A stretch of DNA of 64,000 nucleotides from AP-15 sp963790875. Lineage in GTDB: Bacteria; Pseudomonadota; Alphaproteobacteria; ATCC43930; CGMCC-115725. How positions within the stretch are numbered: the first letter of the stretch is position 1; every line of letters begins with the position of its first letter. Positions 45,634 through 54,636 of the stretch are shown here, piece after piece. A program made the position numbers and the translations under genes. The notes beneath the pieces were generated by a model. It was given only the letters and a program-made list of their open reading frames with translations. It had not been told where the DNA came from and did no database searches. The stretch lies in the NCBI GenBank assembly GCA_963790875.1, contig CAWBQT010000008.1, positions 1,037,453-1,101,452 of the forward strand, written 5' to 3'.

Positions 45634-46686
45634 TCAGCCGCAAGCGATCGCGTAGCAGTCGCCGGCGCCCTCGGGCAGCCGGCTCTCCACCCAGCTCTCG
45701 CCATTGTCTTCGGTCGAAAAGACCTGACCCGCCTTCGAGATGCCGCAGACCTGCCGCGGGTCGCGCGGATGAACCGCCACGCCCATCATCGTCGCCTCCG
45801 CCTTGACGCCGCGGTCGAAGCGTCGCCAGGTGCGGCCGACATCGTCGCTGCGGAAGATGCCGCCGTCATAGCTGCGGAAGGCCGGGCTAAGCGCGGCGTA
45901 GAGCACCTTGGGGTCGTGCGGCGAGACGCGCAGGTCGCGTCCGTAGGTCAACGGCGAGAAGCGCCCGACTTCGATGTCGGCCCAATGCGCGCCGCCATCG
46001 TCGCTGCGGAAGAGGCCCATGCGGTTGGCTAGGAACACCGTGCCCGGCGCCGCCGCACTGCACGCCAAGGCATGCCCGTCGAGCATGCCCTCGACGTCCG
46101 TCTGGCTGACGATCCGGCTCTTGTATTTCTGCTCGGCGGTGAAGCGGAGCAGATCTTCCGTCAGGTCCTCCCAGCTCTCGCCGCGGTCGCGGCTCTTCAT
46201 CGCGCCGTTCGCCTCGATGCAGGCATAGACGTCGTCGGGCCGGGCGGGATCGATGTCGAGCCGCATTACCCGGCAGGGAAACGTCATGTGGACCCGGTCA
46301 GGCAGGCCCGGATCAGCCAATTGCTGCCAACGGTCGCCGCCATCGTCGCTGCGGTAGACGCCGATCGGTCCGAATCCGGCAAAGATCGTGCGCCGGTCGG
46401 AGGGGTGGACCGTGATCGACCAGACATCGGCCGTCGGGTTGGGCAGGGCCAGCCGTTGCCAGCTGTCGCCGCGGTTGGCGCTGCGAAAGGCCCCCCTCGT
46501 CGTGCCGATGAAGACGAGATCCGGATCATCCGGGTGCACGGTGATCGCGTGCACCTCGGTTCCCTCGGGGAGGCCTTCGGTCACCGCCTCCCAACGCTTC
46601 TCCGCGGCGGCCTGGCGGAAGACGCCGCCGCGGCCGCCCTCGACCGACCGCACCACCCCGGCATACACTTGCGATACCCCGGTCAT
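45634..46686 (-). CDS. BNR/Asp-box repeat beta-propeller protein
   Basis: 350 residues with repeated Asp-box motifs (S-x-D-x-G-x-x-W), such as YRSDDGGDRWQQL, SRDRGESWEDL, FRSDDGGAHWADI and FRSDDVGRTWRRF, plus HPxDP strands. Fold as in sialidases and Ycf48, but the sialidase catalytic arginines are not evident. No signal peptide, so probably cytoplasmic. Function unknown. Confidence 0.88.
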   Translation of the reverse strand: MTGVSQVYAGVVRSVEGGRGGVFRQAAAEKRWEAVTEGLPEGTEVHAITVHPDDPDLVFIGTTRGAFRSANRGDSWQRLALPNPTADVWSITVHPSDRRTIFAGFGPIGVYRSDDGGDRWQQLADPGLPDRVHMTFPCRVMRLDIDPARPDDVYACIEANGAMKSRDRGESWEDLTEDLLRFTAEQKYKSRIVSQTDVEGMLDGHALACSAAAPGTVFLANRMGLFRSDDGGAHWADIEVGRFSPLTYGRDLRVSPHDPKVLYAALSPAFRSYDGGIFRSDDVGRTWRRFDRGVKAEATMMGVAVHPRDPRQVCGISKAGQVFSTEDNGESWVESRLPEGAGDCYAIACG

Positions 46687-46918
46687 GCCCGCCTCCCGCG
46701 CTGCCCTTCGATCCGATCATACGCCCACCTGGGGCCTTGACAACGAAATGGCTTCTTCGCGCCGGCCCATCGGATTCTCGGGCTCCAGGGCCGGTGATTG
46801 CCGGTGATCGGGGAATTATGCAGCGGCCCCCCTGCCCGCGCCCGGTCATCGGGTCCTCTTGGCTCCCCCGGCAGCGGTAATAGACCAAAGAGGTCGCGGT
46901 CCGAGACTGGCGAAGAGA

Positions 46919-47040
46919 CTACCCCGCAACCGCACGAACGAGGCGCTCCACCTCGGATTTGTCATTGTGATAGTGCACGCTGGCGCGGACCAGGGCGTCC
47001 AATCCGCGCGCGGGCAGATCAAGCGGTGAGCACCCCCATG
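46919..47040 (-). pseudogene. Tail of a class V aminotransferase
   Basis: The frame ending at TAG 46919-46921 reads GLDALVRASVHYHNDKSEVE and RLVRAVAG, the last strand and helix of cysteine-desulfurase-like aminotransferases (VRxSxHYYNxExEIERFV). No lysine-bearing domain is present. The amidase gene stops immediately upstream, so the fragment may mark a deletion junction. Confidence 0.55.
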
Positions 47041-47051
47041 GCGACCGTTGA

Positions 47052-48695
47052 TCAAGAGATCGCGCCAAGCGTCGGCGGGCGGCGCAATTGGGAAGCTTGT
47101 TCGTAGGCATAGGCGAGACGCAGCAGGGTCGGCTCGCTCCAGGCGCGGCCGGCGAAGGTGGCGCCGATCGGATAGTCGGGGGTGTCCGTGCCGTCCGCGC
47201 CGCTGGTGAAGCCGGCCGGCACCTGGACGCTCGGATAACCCGGTTTGGCCGCGATTGCCGCGCCCGCCCGGCCGGGGAACAGCACGGCGTCGAGCCGGTG
47301 CGCGTCCATATAGGCGTCGAGGCCGAGCGCGCCGGCCGAACGCACATCCATCGCTCGCGCCGATTTGTATTCCGGCTCGGAGAGATCGCCCGTGGTTGCG
47401 GCGGCGGCGAGGAACAGGTCCTGGCCGAAGCGCAAGGCGCGCTCGGGATTGGCGGCATTGAACGCGACGATGTCCGCCAGCGAGCGCATCGCCGTTTCCG
47501 TCGCCCAGTCCCGCAGATAAAGGTCGAGGTCGTGCTTTAGCTCGTAGAGGGTGACAATCGAGCGATAGACCGGCTTGTAGCGGGCGGGGCTGTGCGGGTT
47601 GGTCGTGAGCACCGCCATGTTGGTGCCGGGCCCACCTATCCAGCCGATCGTCGGCACACTGGCGCGGACGATCGTCGCGCCGGCGGCTTCGAGCGTAGCG
47701 ACAACCTCGCGCATCGCTGCTTGGGTGCGCCGTGTTTGCGGGGCGAAATAGACGTCGTTGCCGGGGTCGGCAGGATCGCTCGGCACGCCGATCCGAGCGC
47801 CGTTCAATCCGTGTTTGTCGAGGCACGCGGTATAATCAACGGGGTATCTGAGCTTTCGCGTTGCCGGGTCGAGCCGGTCGCGCGCCGCCAGCACGTTTAG
47901 CAGAATCGCCGCGTCGCGCACCGTGCGGGTCATCGGGCCCGCGGTGTCCTGGCTGTGCGCGATCGGGATAATGCCGGCGCGGCTGATGAGGCCGACGGTC
48001 GGCTTGACCGTAACGAGCCCGTTCTGCGTCGCCGGGTTGAGCAGCGAGCCCGAAGTCTCGGTGCCGATCGCCGCGGCGCACAACCCCGCGGCCACCGCCA
48101 CTGCCGAGCCCGATGACGACCCGCCCGGCGTCACCACCGGCACGCCGTTGCCGTCGAGCTGCGGGACATAGGCGTTCTTCACCTGGCCGCCCAACGAGCT
48201 GTAGCCCGACGGCATGTCGATCGCGAGAATATTGGCGAACTCGGTGAGGTTGGCCTTGCCGAGGATCACCGCGCCGGCGGCGCGGAGTCGCTTGACGACA
48301 GTGGCGTCTCCTTTGGCGCGCGCGCTTTCCAGCGCCAGCGAGCCGGCCGTGGTGTGCTGGCGGTCGCCAGTAGCGATGTTGTCCTTGACGAGAATTGGGA
48401 TGCCGGCGAGCGGGAGGCGTTTCGACGGCTTCCGGCCGTCGAGCGAGCCGGCGATGTCGAGCGCGTCGGGATTGACCTGGCGCACCGAATTGAGCGCAAA
48501 GCCAGCGCGGTCATAGGCCTCGATGCGTTCGAGATATCCGCGCGTCAGCGCCGAGGACGTCGTGCGGCGTTCGCGGAGCGCCTGCTGCAGGTCGGCGAGA
48601 GTGGCGTTGGAAAGGTCCAAATGTTCCTCGGAGCATGGCAGCTGACCGGCCATCTGTCGGCGTTCGGCATACTGGTCGCCCTGTATCACCGGCAT
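47052..48695 (-). CDS. Amidase (amidase-signature family)
   Basis: 547 residues. Catalytic Lys in IPILVKDNIATGD, the Ser-rich GGSSSGSAVAVAAGLC loop and nucleophile Ser in GTETSGSLLNPA are all intact (Ser-cis-Ser-Lys triad). It resembles the glutamyl-tRNA amidotransferase-A-like stand-alone amidases that hydrolyse aliphatic or aryl amides. The start is uncertain: MPVIQGDQYAERRQM (48695) or the Met fourteen codons later. Longer N-terminal extensions read into a palindromic repeat. Confidence 0.9.
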   Translation of the reverse strand: MPVIQGDQYAERRQMAGQLPCSEEHLDLSNATLADLQQALRERRTTSSALTRGYLERIEAYDRAGFALNSVRQVNPDALDIAGSLDGRKPSKRLPLAGIPILVKDNIATGDRQHTTAGSLALESARAKGDATVVKRLRAAGAVILGKANLTEFANILAIDMPSGYSSLGGQVKNAYVPQLDGNGVPVVTPGGSSSGSAVAVAAGLCAAAIGTETSGSLLNPATQNGLVTVKPTVGLISRAGIIPIAHSQDTAGPMTRTVRDAAILLNVLAARDRLDPATRKLRYPVDYTACLDKHGLNGARIGVPSDPADPGNDVYFAPQTRRTQAAMREVVATLEAAGATIVRASVPTIGWIGGPGTNMAVLTTNPHSPARYKPVYRSIVTLYELKHDLDLYLRDWATETAMRSLADIVAFNAANPERALRFGQDLFLAAAATTGDLSEPEYKSARAMDVRSAGALGLDAYMDAHRLDAVLFPGRAGAAIAAKPGYPSVQVPAGFTSGADGTDTPDYPIGATFAGRAWSEPTLLRLAYAYEQASQLRRPPTLGAIS

Positions 48696-48735
48696 CTCCG
48701 ATGCGCCACCCGACAGGCGCACGCACGCGTGCGCC

Positions 48736-48779
48736 GAGAGGGCTCCCCGCTCGCGGGGAGAGGGCCGGGGTGAGGGGCA
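48736..48779. repeat. REP-like palindrome, second copy
   Basis: CTCCCCGC-TC-GCGGGGAG (48743-48760) flanked by AGGGCCGGGGTGAGGGG. Same family as the element at 5466-5550. Confidence 0.6.
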
Positions 48780-48798
48780 GCGGCGAGGGTCAGTGGGT

Positions 48799-48960
48799 TT
48801 CCCTGGTCGATGGGAAAATGCCGGGAAAAAAGCGATTTTCGCCGATTGCCGCATGCCCCAAGTCATTGCTGTTTCGGCATATTACCAAGCCAATTCCCTA
48901 ACGGGCGAACAGGGAAGTAATTCGCCCGAGCAGGGAAAGAAATTCGTCGAAACAGCGAAT
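48799..48960 (+). repeat. CAGGGAA-type dispersed repeat, copy B
   Basis: Opens TTCCCTGGTCGATGGGAAAA and continues GCCGGGAAAAAA, near-identical to copy A (32620-32778, opposite strand). CAGGGAA motifs follow at about 48910 and 48932. It directly precedes the promoter of the DUF5681/terminase pair. Confidence 0.6.
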
Positions 48961-49028
48961 CACCAGGAAAATCATCAAAAGTTCTCCGTATGCGACAAGC
49001 GATCAACCCCAATATAGCAATTATTTAA

Positions 49029-49057
49029 TTGACAATCAAGGTCTGATTTGCTAACTT
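49029..49057 (+). promoter_or_regulatory. Promoter of the DUF5681/terminase pair
   Basis: TTGACA (49029-49034), 17 bases, TAACTT (49052-49057), 23 bp before the ATG. Flanked by TAGCAA (49015-49020) and its reverse complement TTGCTA (49048-49053), a dyad that could bind a repressor. Confidence 0.5.
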
Positions 49058-49079
49058 GCGCCGATGAGGAAAGAGAGCC

Positions 49080-49463
49080 ATGCCGGCTGACCGCGCCGGC
49101 GATTACGCGGTCGGCTATGGCAAGCCGCCGGTGCACACGCGTTTCAAGAAGGGCCAGTCCGGCAACCCGCGCGGCCGGCCGCGCGGCCCCAAGCGCCTGG
49201 TGAGCCTGCTGCTCGCGGCGCTCGAAAAGCAGGTCGAAGTCACCGAGGGCGGCAGGCGGCGCAAGATTGCCAAGCGCGAGCTCGGGATCGCCCAGTTGGC
49301 CGACAAATTTGCCAAGGCCGATCCATACGCGACAAAGCTGATGCTCAGCCTCTTGCTGGACATCGAGCGGCGGCTGCCGGCCGAGCCGGTCGAGCGGCCG
49401 CCCCTCGAAGAAGCCGACAAGCTGGTCATCGAGAACCTGCTGGCCCGGCTGCGCGCACCCTGA
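49080..49463 (+). CDS. DUF5681-domain protein
   Basis: 127 residues with the hallmark TRFKKGQSGNPRGRPRGPKR near residue 21, a short KGQSGNPxGRP motif found in small DNA-associated proteins next to phage terminases. The rest is helical and basic. It ends 6 bp before the terminase gene, in an apparent two-gene operon. It may play the small-terminase (DNA recognition) role; this is inference from position. Confidence 0.85.
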   Translation: MPADRAGDYAVGYGKPPVHTRFKKGQSGNPRGRPRGPKRLVSLLLAALEKQVEVTEGGRRRKIAKRELGIAQLADKFAKADPYATKLMLSLLLDIERRLPAEPVERPPLEEADKLVIENLLARLRAP

Positions 49464-49469
49464 GGGACG

Positions 49470-50951
49470 ATGCCGGGCCGTTCTCTGGTCCGCCTCCGCG
49501 ACGCCGAATACGACGCATTGCTGCGCGCCGATTTCGCCGCCTTCGCGCAGCGCGCCTTCCACACGCTCTATCCGCGCACCCGCTTTCTGACGAACTGGCA
49601 CCTGGCGGTCATCGCGGCGCGCCTGATGGCCGTGCGCGACGGAGAGATCCGGCGGCTCGCGATCAACCTGCCGCCGCGCCATCTGAAATCGCTGTTGGCC
49701 TCGATCGCCTTTCCGGCCTGGATGCTCGGGCACGAGCCGAGTGCCGAGATCCTCTGCGTCAGCTATGCGCAGGAGCTGGCCGACAAATGGTCGCGCGATT
49801 GCCGGCGCATCGTCGCGAGCCCCTGGTACCGCTGGCTCTTCCCGACGCGGCTCGCGACGGCGCCGCAGGCGCTGGCCGAATTCGAGACGACTTCGCGCGG
49901 CCGGCGCATCGCGACCAGCATCGGCGGCGTCCTGACCGGGCGCGGCGCCGACCTGATCGTCATCGACGACCCGCTGAAGCCCGAGGAGGCGCTGTCGGAC
50001 AGGCACCGGCAGGGCGCCAACGAATGGTACGATTCGACGCTCTACAACCGGTTGAACGACAAGGCGACGGGTGCCGTCGTCCTGGTCATGCACCGGCTGC
50101 ACGAGGACGATCTGACGGGCCATGTATTGGCCCACGAAAATTGGGAGGTCGTGCGCTTCCCGTCGATCGCCGAGGGCGACGAGACGCATCTGATCGAGAC
50201 CGTGGCCGGGCCGCGGGTGTTTGCGCGGCGGGCCGGCGAGGCGTTGCACCCGGCGCGCGAGCCGGTCGCGATGCTCGACGACATCCGCCGCAAGATCGGC
50301 GAATACAACTTTGCCGGGCAATACCAGCAGGCGCCCGCACCGCTCGGCGGCGGCATGGTCAAGCCCGCCTGGTTCCGGCGCTATCTGCCGGACGAATTGC
50401 CGGCCGCCTTCGAGCGCGTCGTGCAGAGCTGGGACACCGCCAACAAGGCGAGCGAACTTTCGGATTTCAGCGTCTGCACGAGCTGGGGCATCAAGGGCAA
50501 GAACCTCTATCTCTTGGACGTGTTGCGCCGCCGGATGGAATACCCGGAATTGAAGCGCGCGGTCATCGGCGCCTATGCGCGGTTGCGGCCCGACGTCGTG
50601 TTGATCGAGGACAAAGCCTCCGGCACCCAGCTGATCCAGGAGCTCCTCGCCGACGGCATCCATGCCGTCACCCGCTACCGGCCGCAGACCGACAAGGTGA
50701 TGCGCATGCACGCGCAGACCGCGACGATCGAGAACGGCTTCGTGCATCTGCCGCAGGCCGCACCCTGGCTCGCCGAATACCTGCACGAGCTCGCGGTATT
50801 CCCGAAAGGCCGGCACGACGACCAGGTCAATTCGACCGCGCAGTTCCTCGACTGGTGCAAGATGTCCGGCCGCGAGGACGGCATCTTCGCCCTTTACCGC
50901 ATGCGCTACGAAGAAATGATGCGCAAGAAAGAAGGCCTGCCGCCCACCTGA
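49470..50951 (+). CDS. Phage terminase large subunit
   Basis: 493 residues, complete. ATPase: atypical Walker A in LPPRHLKSLLASIAF, Walker B LIVIDDPLKPEEA, coupling motif VVLVMHRLHEDDL. Nuclease (RNase H-like) acidic residues in VQSWDTANK, VLIEDKASGTQ and GRHDDQVNST. Drives DNA packaging in tailed phages. No portal, capsid, integrase or lysis gene is near, so it is an orphan. Its last ~37 codons are repeated three more times downstream, and a second, decayed copy of the middle lies at 56258-56450. Confidence 0.92.
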   Translation: MPGRSLVRLRDAEYDALLRADFAAFAQRAFHTLYPRTRFLTNWHLAVIAARLMAVRDGEIRRLAINLPPRHLKSLLASIAFPAWMLGHEPSAEILCVSYAQELADKWSRDCRRIVASPWYRWLFPTRLATAPQALAEFETTSRGRRIATSIGGVLTGRGADLIVIDDPLKPEEALSDRHRQGANEWYDSTLYNRLNDKATGAVVLVMHRLHEDDLTGHVLAHENWEVVRFPSIAEGDETHLIETVAGPRVFARRAGEALHPAREPVAMLDDIRRKIGEYNFAGQYQQAPAPLGGGMVKPAWFRRYLPDELPAAFERVVQSWDTANKASELSDFSVCTSWGIKGKNLYLLDVLRRRMEYPELKRAVIGAYARLRPDVVLIEDKASGTQLIQELLADGIHAVTRYRPQTDKVMRMHAQTATIENGFVHLPQAAPWLAEYLHELAVFPKGRHDDQVNSTAQFLDWCKMSGREDGIFALYRMRYEEMMRKKEGLPPT

Positions 50952-51078
50952 CCGTTCGAATTTTACCGCCGACGCGACGCGCAGCCGGCGATTGGCAGCC
51001 CTCCCTCATCGCTGATCTTTACGCATAGATCTACATAGGACAGTCAGTTTGACCCCTAGGAAGGGCTCCTCTTGCCCC

Positions 51079-51140
51079 GTCATACCGGCGAAAGCCGGTA
51101 TCCAGGGCAGGAATGGGTCCCGGCTTTCGCCGGGATGACG
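51079..51140. repeat. Dispersed hairpin repeat, copy 1
   Basis: GTCATACCGGCGAAAGCCGG and, after TATCCAGGGCAGGAATGGG, TCCCGGCTTTCGCCGGGATG make two hairpins, together palindromic end to end (GTCAT...ATGAC). This is the common proteobacterial intergenic repeat whose translations give WIPAFAGMT-like peptides. Confidence 0.8.
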
Positions 51141-51563
51141 AAAAAGGACTGGAACGCACTTCGAGGACAGCGCGATGCGCTGGGTCCAGGGCCACCTGTG
51201 GGCAGATGATCAGCCCCCATTGAGGGGAAGGGCTCGCCAATCGCGGCGGGAGATGCGCCAGGAGGGCCGGGGCGAGGGCAGCCACGCGATGATCCTTGAA
51301 TACATGCTGTCCCCGGCGACCGTGCAATTCCTCGACTGGTGCAAGATGTCGGGCCGCGAGGACGGCATCTTTGCCCTTTACCGCATGCGCTACGAAGAAA
51401 TGATGCGCAAGAAGGAAGGCCTGCCGCCCGCCTGACCCGCCAGAATTTTACCGCCTACGCGACGCGCAGCCGGCGATTGGCGGCCCTCCCTCATCGCTGA
51501 TCTTTGCGCATAGATCTACATAGGACAGTCGGTTTGACCCCTAGGAAGGGCTCCTCTTGCCCC

Positions 51564-51625
51564 GTCATACCGGCGAAAGCCGGTATCCAGGGCAGGAATG
51601 GGTCCCGGCTTTCGCCGGGATGACG
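51564..51625. repeat. Dispersed hairpin repeat, copy 2
   Basis: Same element as at 51079-51140, in the second tandem unit, identical over its length. Confidence 0.8.
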
Positions 51626-51961
51626 AAAAAGGACTGGAACGCACTTCGAGGACAGCGCGATGCGCTGGGTCCAGGGCCACCTGTGGGCAATGATCAGCCC
51701 CCATGAGGGGAAGGGCTCGCCAATCGCGGCGGGAGATGCGCCAGGAGGGCCGGGGCGAGGGGCAGCCACGCGATGATCGTTGAATACATGCTGTCCCCGG
51801 CGACGGCACAACTCCTCGGCCTGCCGCCCGCCTGACCGTTCGAATTTTACCGCCGACGCGACGCCAGCCGGCGATTGGCAGCCCTCCCTCATCGCTGATC
51901 TTTACGCATAGATCTACATAGGACAGTCAGTTTGACCCCTAGGAAGGGCTCCTCTTGCCCC

Positions 51962-52023
51962 GTCATACCGGCGAAAGCCGGTATCCAGGGCAGGAATGGG
52001 TCCCGGCTTTCGCCGGGATGACG
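51962..52023. repeat. Dispersed hairpin repeat, copy 3
   Basis: Same element as at 51079-51140, in the third tandem unit. Confidence 0.8.
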
Positions 52024-52438
52024 AAAAAGGACTGGAACGCACTTCGAGGACAGCGCGATGCGCTGGGTCCAGGGCCACCTGTGGGCAATGATCAGCCCCC
52101 ATTGAGGGGAAGGGCTCGCCAATCGCGGCGGGAGATGCGCCAGGAGGGCCGGGGCGAGGGGCAGCCACGCGATGATCCTTGAATACATGCTGTCCCCGGC
52201 GACGGCGCAGTTCCTCGACTGGTGCAAGATGTCGGGCCGCGAGGACGGCATCTTTGCCCTCTACCGCATGCGCTACGAAGAAATGATGCGCAAGAAAGAA
52301 GGCCTGCCGCCCGCCTGACCCGCCAGAATTTTACCGCCTACGCGACGCACAGCCGGTCGCGATCCGAACACGGATCGATGCATGTGGCGCGGGCCTACCG
52401 CGCTTCGCCCGGCACCGGTGTCGCGGCTGCGGTCGGTG

Positions 52439-53374
52439 TCAGAACTGGGCGGCCACTCTGTGCTGCTGATTGTCTTGCGAGGTCTCGGTCACGCGGGGCG
52501 GCGGCGAAATGGCATTGAACAGATCCTTGACTTGTTGCAGCTTCGCCAAAGGTACCTTGCTTATGGTGAACTTACCGGATGGCTGGCCGGTACCGGCCGC
52601 GCCTGCGAGGTTCGACAGCGCTTGGGCGGCACGTTCGCGGACCTTTTCGAGATCTCCGGCCGGTGTGTCGCCGCTGACAAAAGCGGCAACCGGATAATTC
52701 CGTCCCTTCAGAAAGGGTTCCGGCTGCGCGTTGAGCCACGCCTGCAGCGAGGAGTGGTTCGCTTGAATTACTTTTCCTTGTGCAAACAGCCAGTCGATGA
52801 TCTTTTTCGCGTTCTCCGTGTCGGCAGAGGCGAGCCAGCGCAGCGGGTCCACCAGCGTTCGGAAATCCTCGTCATCGCTGTAAACGACCGCCAGATCGTC
52901 CTCGCGATCGGCCATCGCCAGATCGGCCGGGTCGGGCTGCCAGAAATGCCGGTTCGCAGCCAGCATCGCCTCGTTCCTGTCAAAGGCGAATGCGAGATCC
53001 TCGCGGATCTGCTTGCTAAGGTCGACAACCACAGTCCCGTCTTGAAGCCTTCCGGTCTTCACGTCGCGGTATTTCTGACCATTGGCAAGGGCCCGCAACA
53101 GATGCAGCCGGCCGTCCGAGTCGTCGCGAATATCCTTGAGCAATTCGAGCGCGCTCTGATAGCCGCCGTCGACCCGACCGGAGAGACGCAGCGCCGCCGC
53201 ATCGCCGATGATCGCGTTGCGGACGAGCACGTCGGCGGTCTTGTCCCTGGCCGCCAAGGCCAGCTGGGCGACCACCTCGGCGATCCTTTTGTAATCCTGG
53301 CCAGCCGCGTTGAAGACCCGCGCGGCTTCGAGCAGCAATTTCGGGTCGCCTCTGTTCGTCGCGCTATTGTTCAT
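52439..53374 (-). CDS. Hypothetical helical protein, third gene of the membrane cassette
   Basis: 311 residues, no signal peptide or membrane span. The N-terminal half looks like helical repeats (LLLEAARVFNAAGQDYKRIA, VVAQLALAARDKTADVLVRN, YQSALELLKDIRDDSDGRLH). An acidic middle follows (ADREDDLAVVYSDDEDFRTL) and a Pro/Gln-rich end. No enzyme motif seen. Its ATG overlaps the stop of the upstream membrane protein by four bases, so the two are coupled. I do not recognise the family. Confidence 0.7.
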   Translation of the reverse strand: MNNSATNRGDPKLLLEAARVFNAAGQDYKRIAEVVAQLALAARDKTADVLVRNAIIGDAAALRLSGRVDGGYQSALELLKDIRDDSDGRLHLLRALANGQKYRDVKTGRLQDGTVVVDLSKQIREDLAFAFDRNEAMLAANRHFWQPDPADLAMADREDDLAVVYSDDEDFRTLVDPLRWLASADTENAKKIIDWLFAQGKVIQANHSSLQAWLNAQPEPFLKGRNYPVAAFVSGDTPAGDLEKVRERAAQALSNLAGAAGTGQPSGKFTISKVPLAKLQQVKDLFNAISPPPRVTETSQDNQQHRVAAQF

Positions 53375-54606
53375 ACTTGGCTCGCTCCGTGCGCGAAACC
53401 CAAAAGATAGATATAGCCTTGGGCCGCGTCGCGATAGTCGTTGAGGATCGCCCTGGCGCGCGCCCAGTTCAGGACCTCCTCGTCGGTGACCCCGGGATCG
53501 GCGATCATGTCTTCGAACCTGATCCGGTTGTATTGCAGGGCTGCCGCCACCTGGTCGAGGGTCGGCTGGTCGGTCGGCTCCGGCGCGCGACCACTGCGCG
53601 AGATCCGCGGCGCCAGCCCCTCGCGGAAGGATTGGACGCCCGCGAGGATTTGCCGCGCGGCCAGAGGCGGCGCCTGGGCGAGGCCGCTATCGACAGCAGC
53701 TACCAGGCGTGACACGATCAACTGGGCATAGAGATAGGAAAACAGAAATCCGATCACCGCCCCGCCGATCATCACCGAGCCGAGCAATACCGGGCTGCCG
53801 TGTCGCTTTTCGAACAACCAATCGGCGGCGCCCACAAATAAATATTGTAATCTCACCCAAGCGCGCCGGATTTCTACCAAGCCGACACCGACAATTATTT
53901 TAGTCAACCAGTCGGATATCTGGGTCAGGTTGGTGCTGAGCCGCCAGGCTGCGCTCGGTTGTCGAGCCTGCGCGGCTGCGGCAGCCGATGCGGTGCCGCC
54001 ACCGCCCCCGGTCGGTTGCGTCTCCGGGGCGCTTATCGGGCGGGGAATGCCGAAAATGAAGCCGAGCATCGCCCCGGCGAGACCGGCCGCCAGACAGATC
54101 ACCAGCACGCCGCCGACCGCGCGGGCGACCTGCAGCAGCAGCATCCCAACAAAAAACAACCCGGTCTGCCACCCGCCGCTGCCGGCCGCGAGGATCCATC
54201 CTTTGCTCAGCCCATCCGCAACACCATCCGGCTGCGCCGTGTACAGAAAGGCCGTGCGCATGCCTCCGGCGCCGATTGCCCACACCGTGATCACGAGGCC
54301 AAAGACCAGCATCGCGGCCATGAGAAGATTTAGGGTCTGCGTCGTTGCCCGGTCGGCATTGAAGCCGGCGAAATCGGGGCGCAGCGCCTTCCAGATCACG
54401 TCGCACAGGCAACCGAGGAGGCCCGTTCGTCCGGGGGCAGGCGCCATCCCGGCGGTCGAAGATGGTGCCGCGGCAGGCGAAGGCGCCACCGCGGGCGCAG
54501 GCGGCGTCTCCTCGATGCCGAAGAGCTTTGGATAGGCGACGCGCGCGCCCAGCACGACCAATACGATCAAGGTCAAGATGTCGATCAAGAAAATAGCCAA
54601 ATGCAT
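53371..54606 (-). CDS. Multi-span membrane protein with a FGIPR...NLTQISDWLTKIIVGVG motif
   Basis: 411 residues. About five hydrophobic segments: 3-25, 91-115, 150-170, 170-188 and about 270-294. A Pro/Ala-rich linker (PPAPAVAPSPAAAPSS) follows the first. The conserved-looking core is GFIFGIPRP, then STNLTQISDWLTKIIVGVGL. I recall this kind of core in membrane proteins linked to predicted immune or stress systems (YEATS-associated 2TM type), but cannot verify it. The C-terminal 100 residues are soluble and helical. Middle gene of a three-gene operon. Confidence 0.7.
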   Translation of the reverse strand: MHLAIFLIDILTLIVLVVLGARVAYPKLFGIEETPPAPAVAPSPAAAPSSTAGMAPAPGRTGLLGCLCDVIWKALRPDFAGFNADRATTQTLNLLMAAMLVFGLVITVWAIGAGGMRTAFLYTAQPDGVADGLSKGWILAAGSGGWQTGLFFVGMLLLQVARAVGGVLVICLAAGLAGAMLGFIFGIPRPISAPETQPTGGGGGTASAAAAAQARQPSAAWRLSTNLTQISDWLTKIIVGVGLVEIRRAWVRLQYLFVGAADWLFEKRHGSPVLLGSVMIGGAVIGFLFSYLYAQLIVSRLVAAVDSGLAQAPPLAARQILAGVQSFREGLAPRISRSGRAPEPTDQPTLDQVAAALQYNRIRFEDMIADPGVTDEEVLNWARARAILNDYRDAAQGYIYLLGFAHGASQV

Positions 54607-54636
54607 CGCGATGCTCCCCCGCGAAGCCTCCGAGCG

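Larger units (their letters stand above)
50841..52318 (+). repeat. Tandem repeat of terminase 3' end plus spacer, 484-bp period
   Basis: The terminase end (from QFLDWCKMSGREDGIFALYR to the stop) recurs at 51325-51435 and 52208-52318, with a deleted copy at 51809-51834. Between them is a near-identical ~370-bp spacer beginning AATTTTACCGCC. Start-to-start distances are 484, 484 and 399 bp; the last is short by the 85 bp missing from the deleted copy. Each spacer contains one hairpin repeat. A recent amplification is indicated by the few differences among units. Confidence 0.92.

Noticed and set aside
50952..51324. Spacer of the tandem unit as an insertion sequence
   Set aside because: No transposase frame, no terminal inverted repeats with target duplications; only a dispersed hairpin repeat and plain sequence.
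49080..52318. Intact prophage
   Set aside because: No portal, capsid, tail, integrase or lysis genes in the window; only the DUF5681/terminase pair and repeats.
52360..52377. CGATCCG-AACA-CGGATCG hairpin as a rho-independent terminator of the membrane cassette
   Set aside because: Stem is perfect but there is no U tract on either strand, so a terminator role is unsupported.
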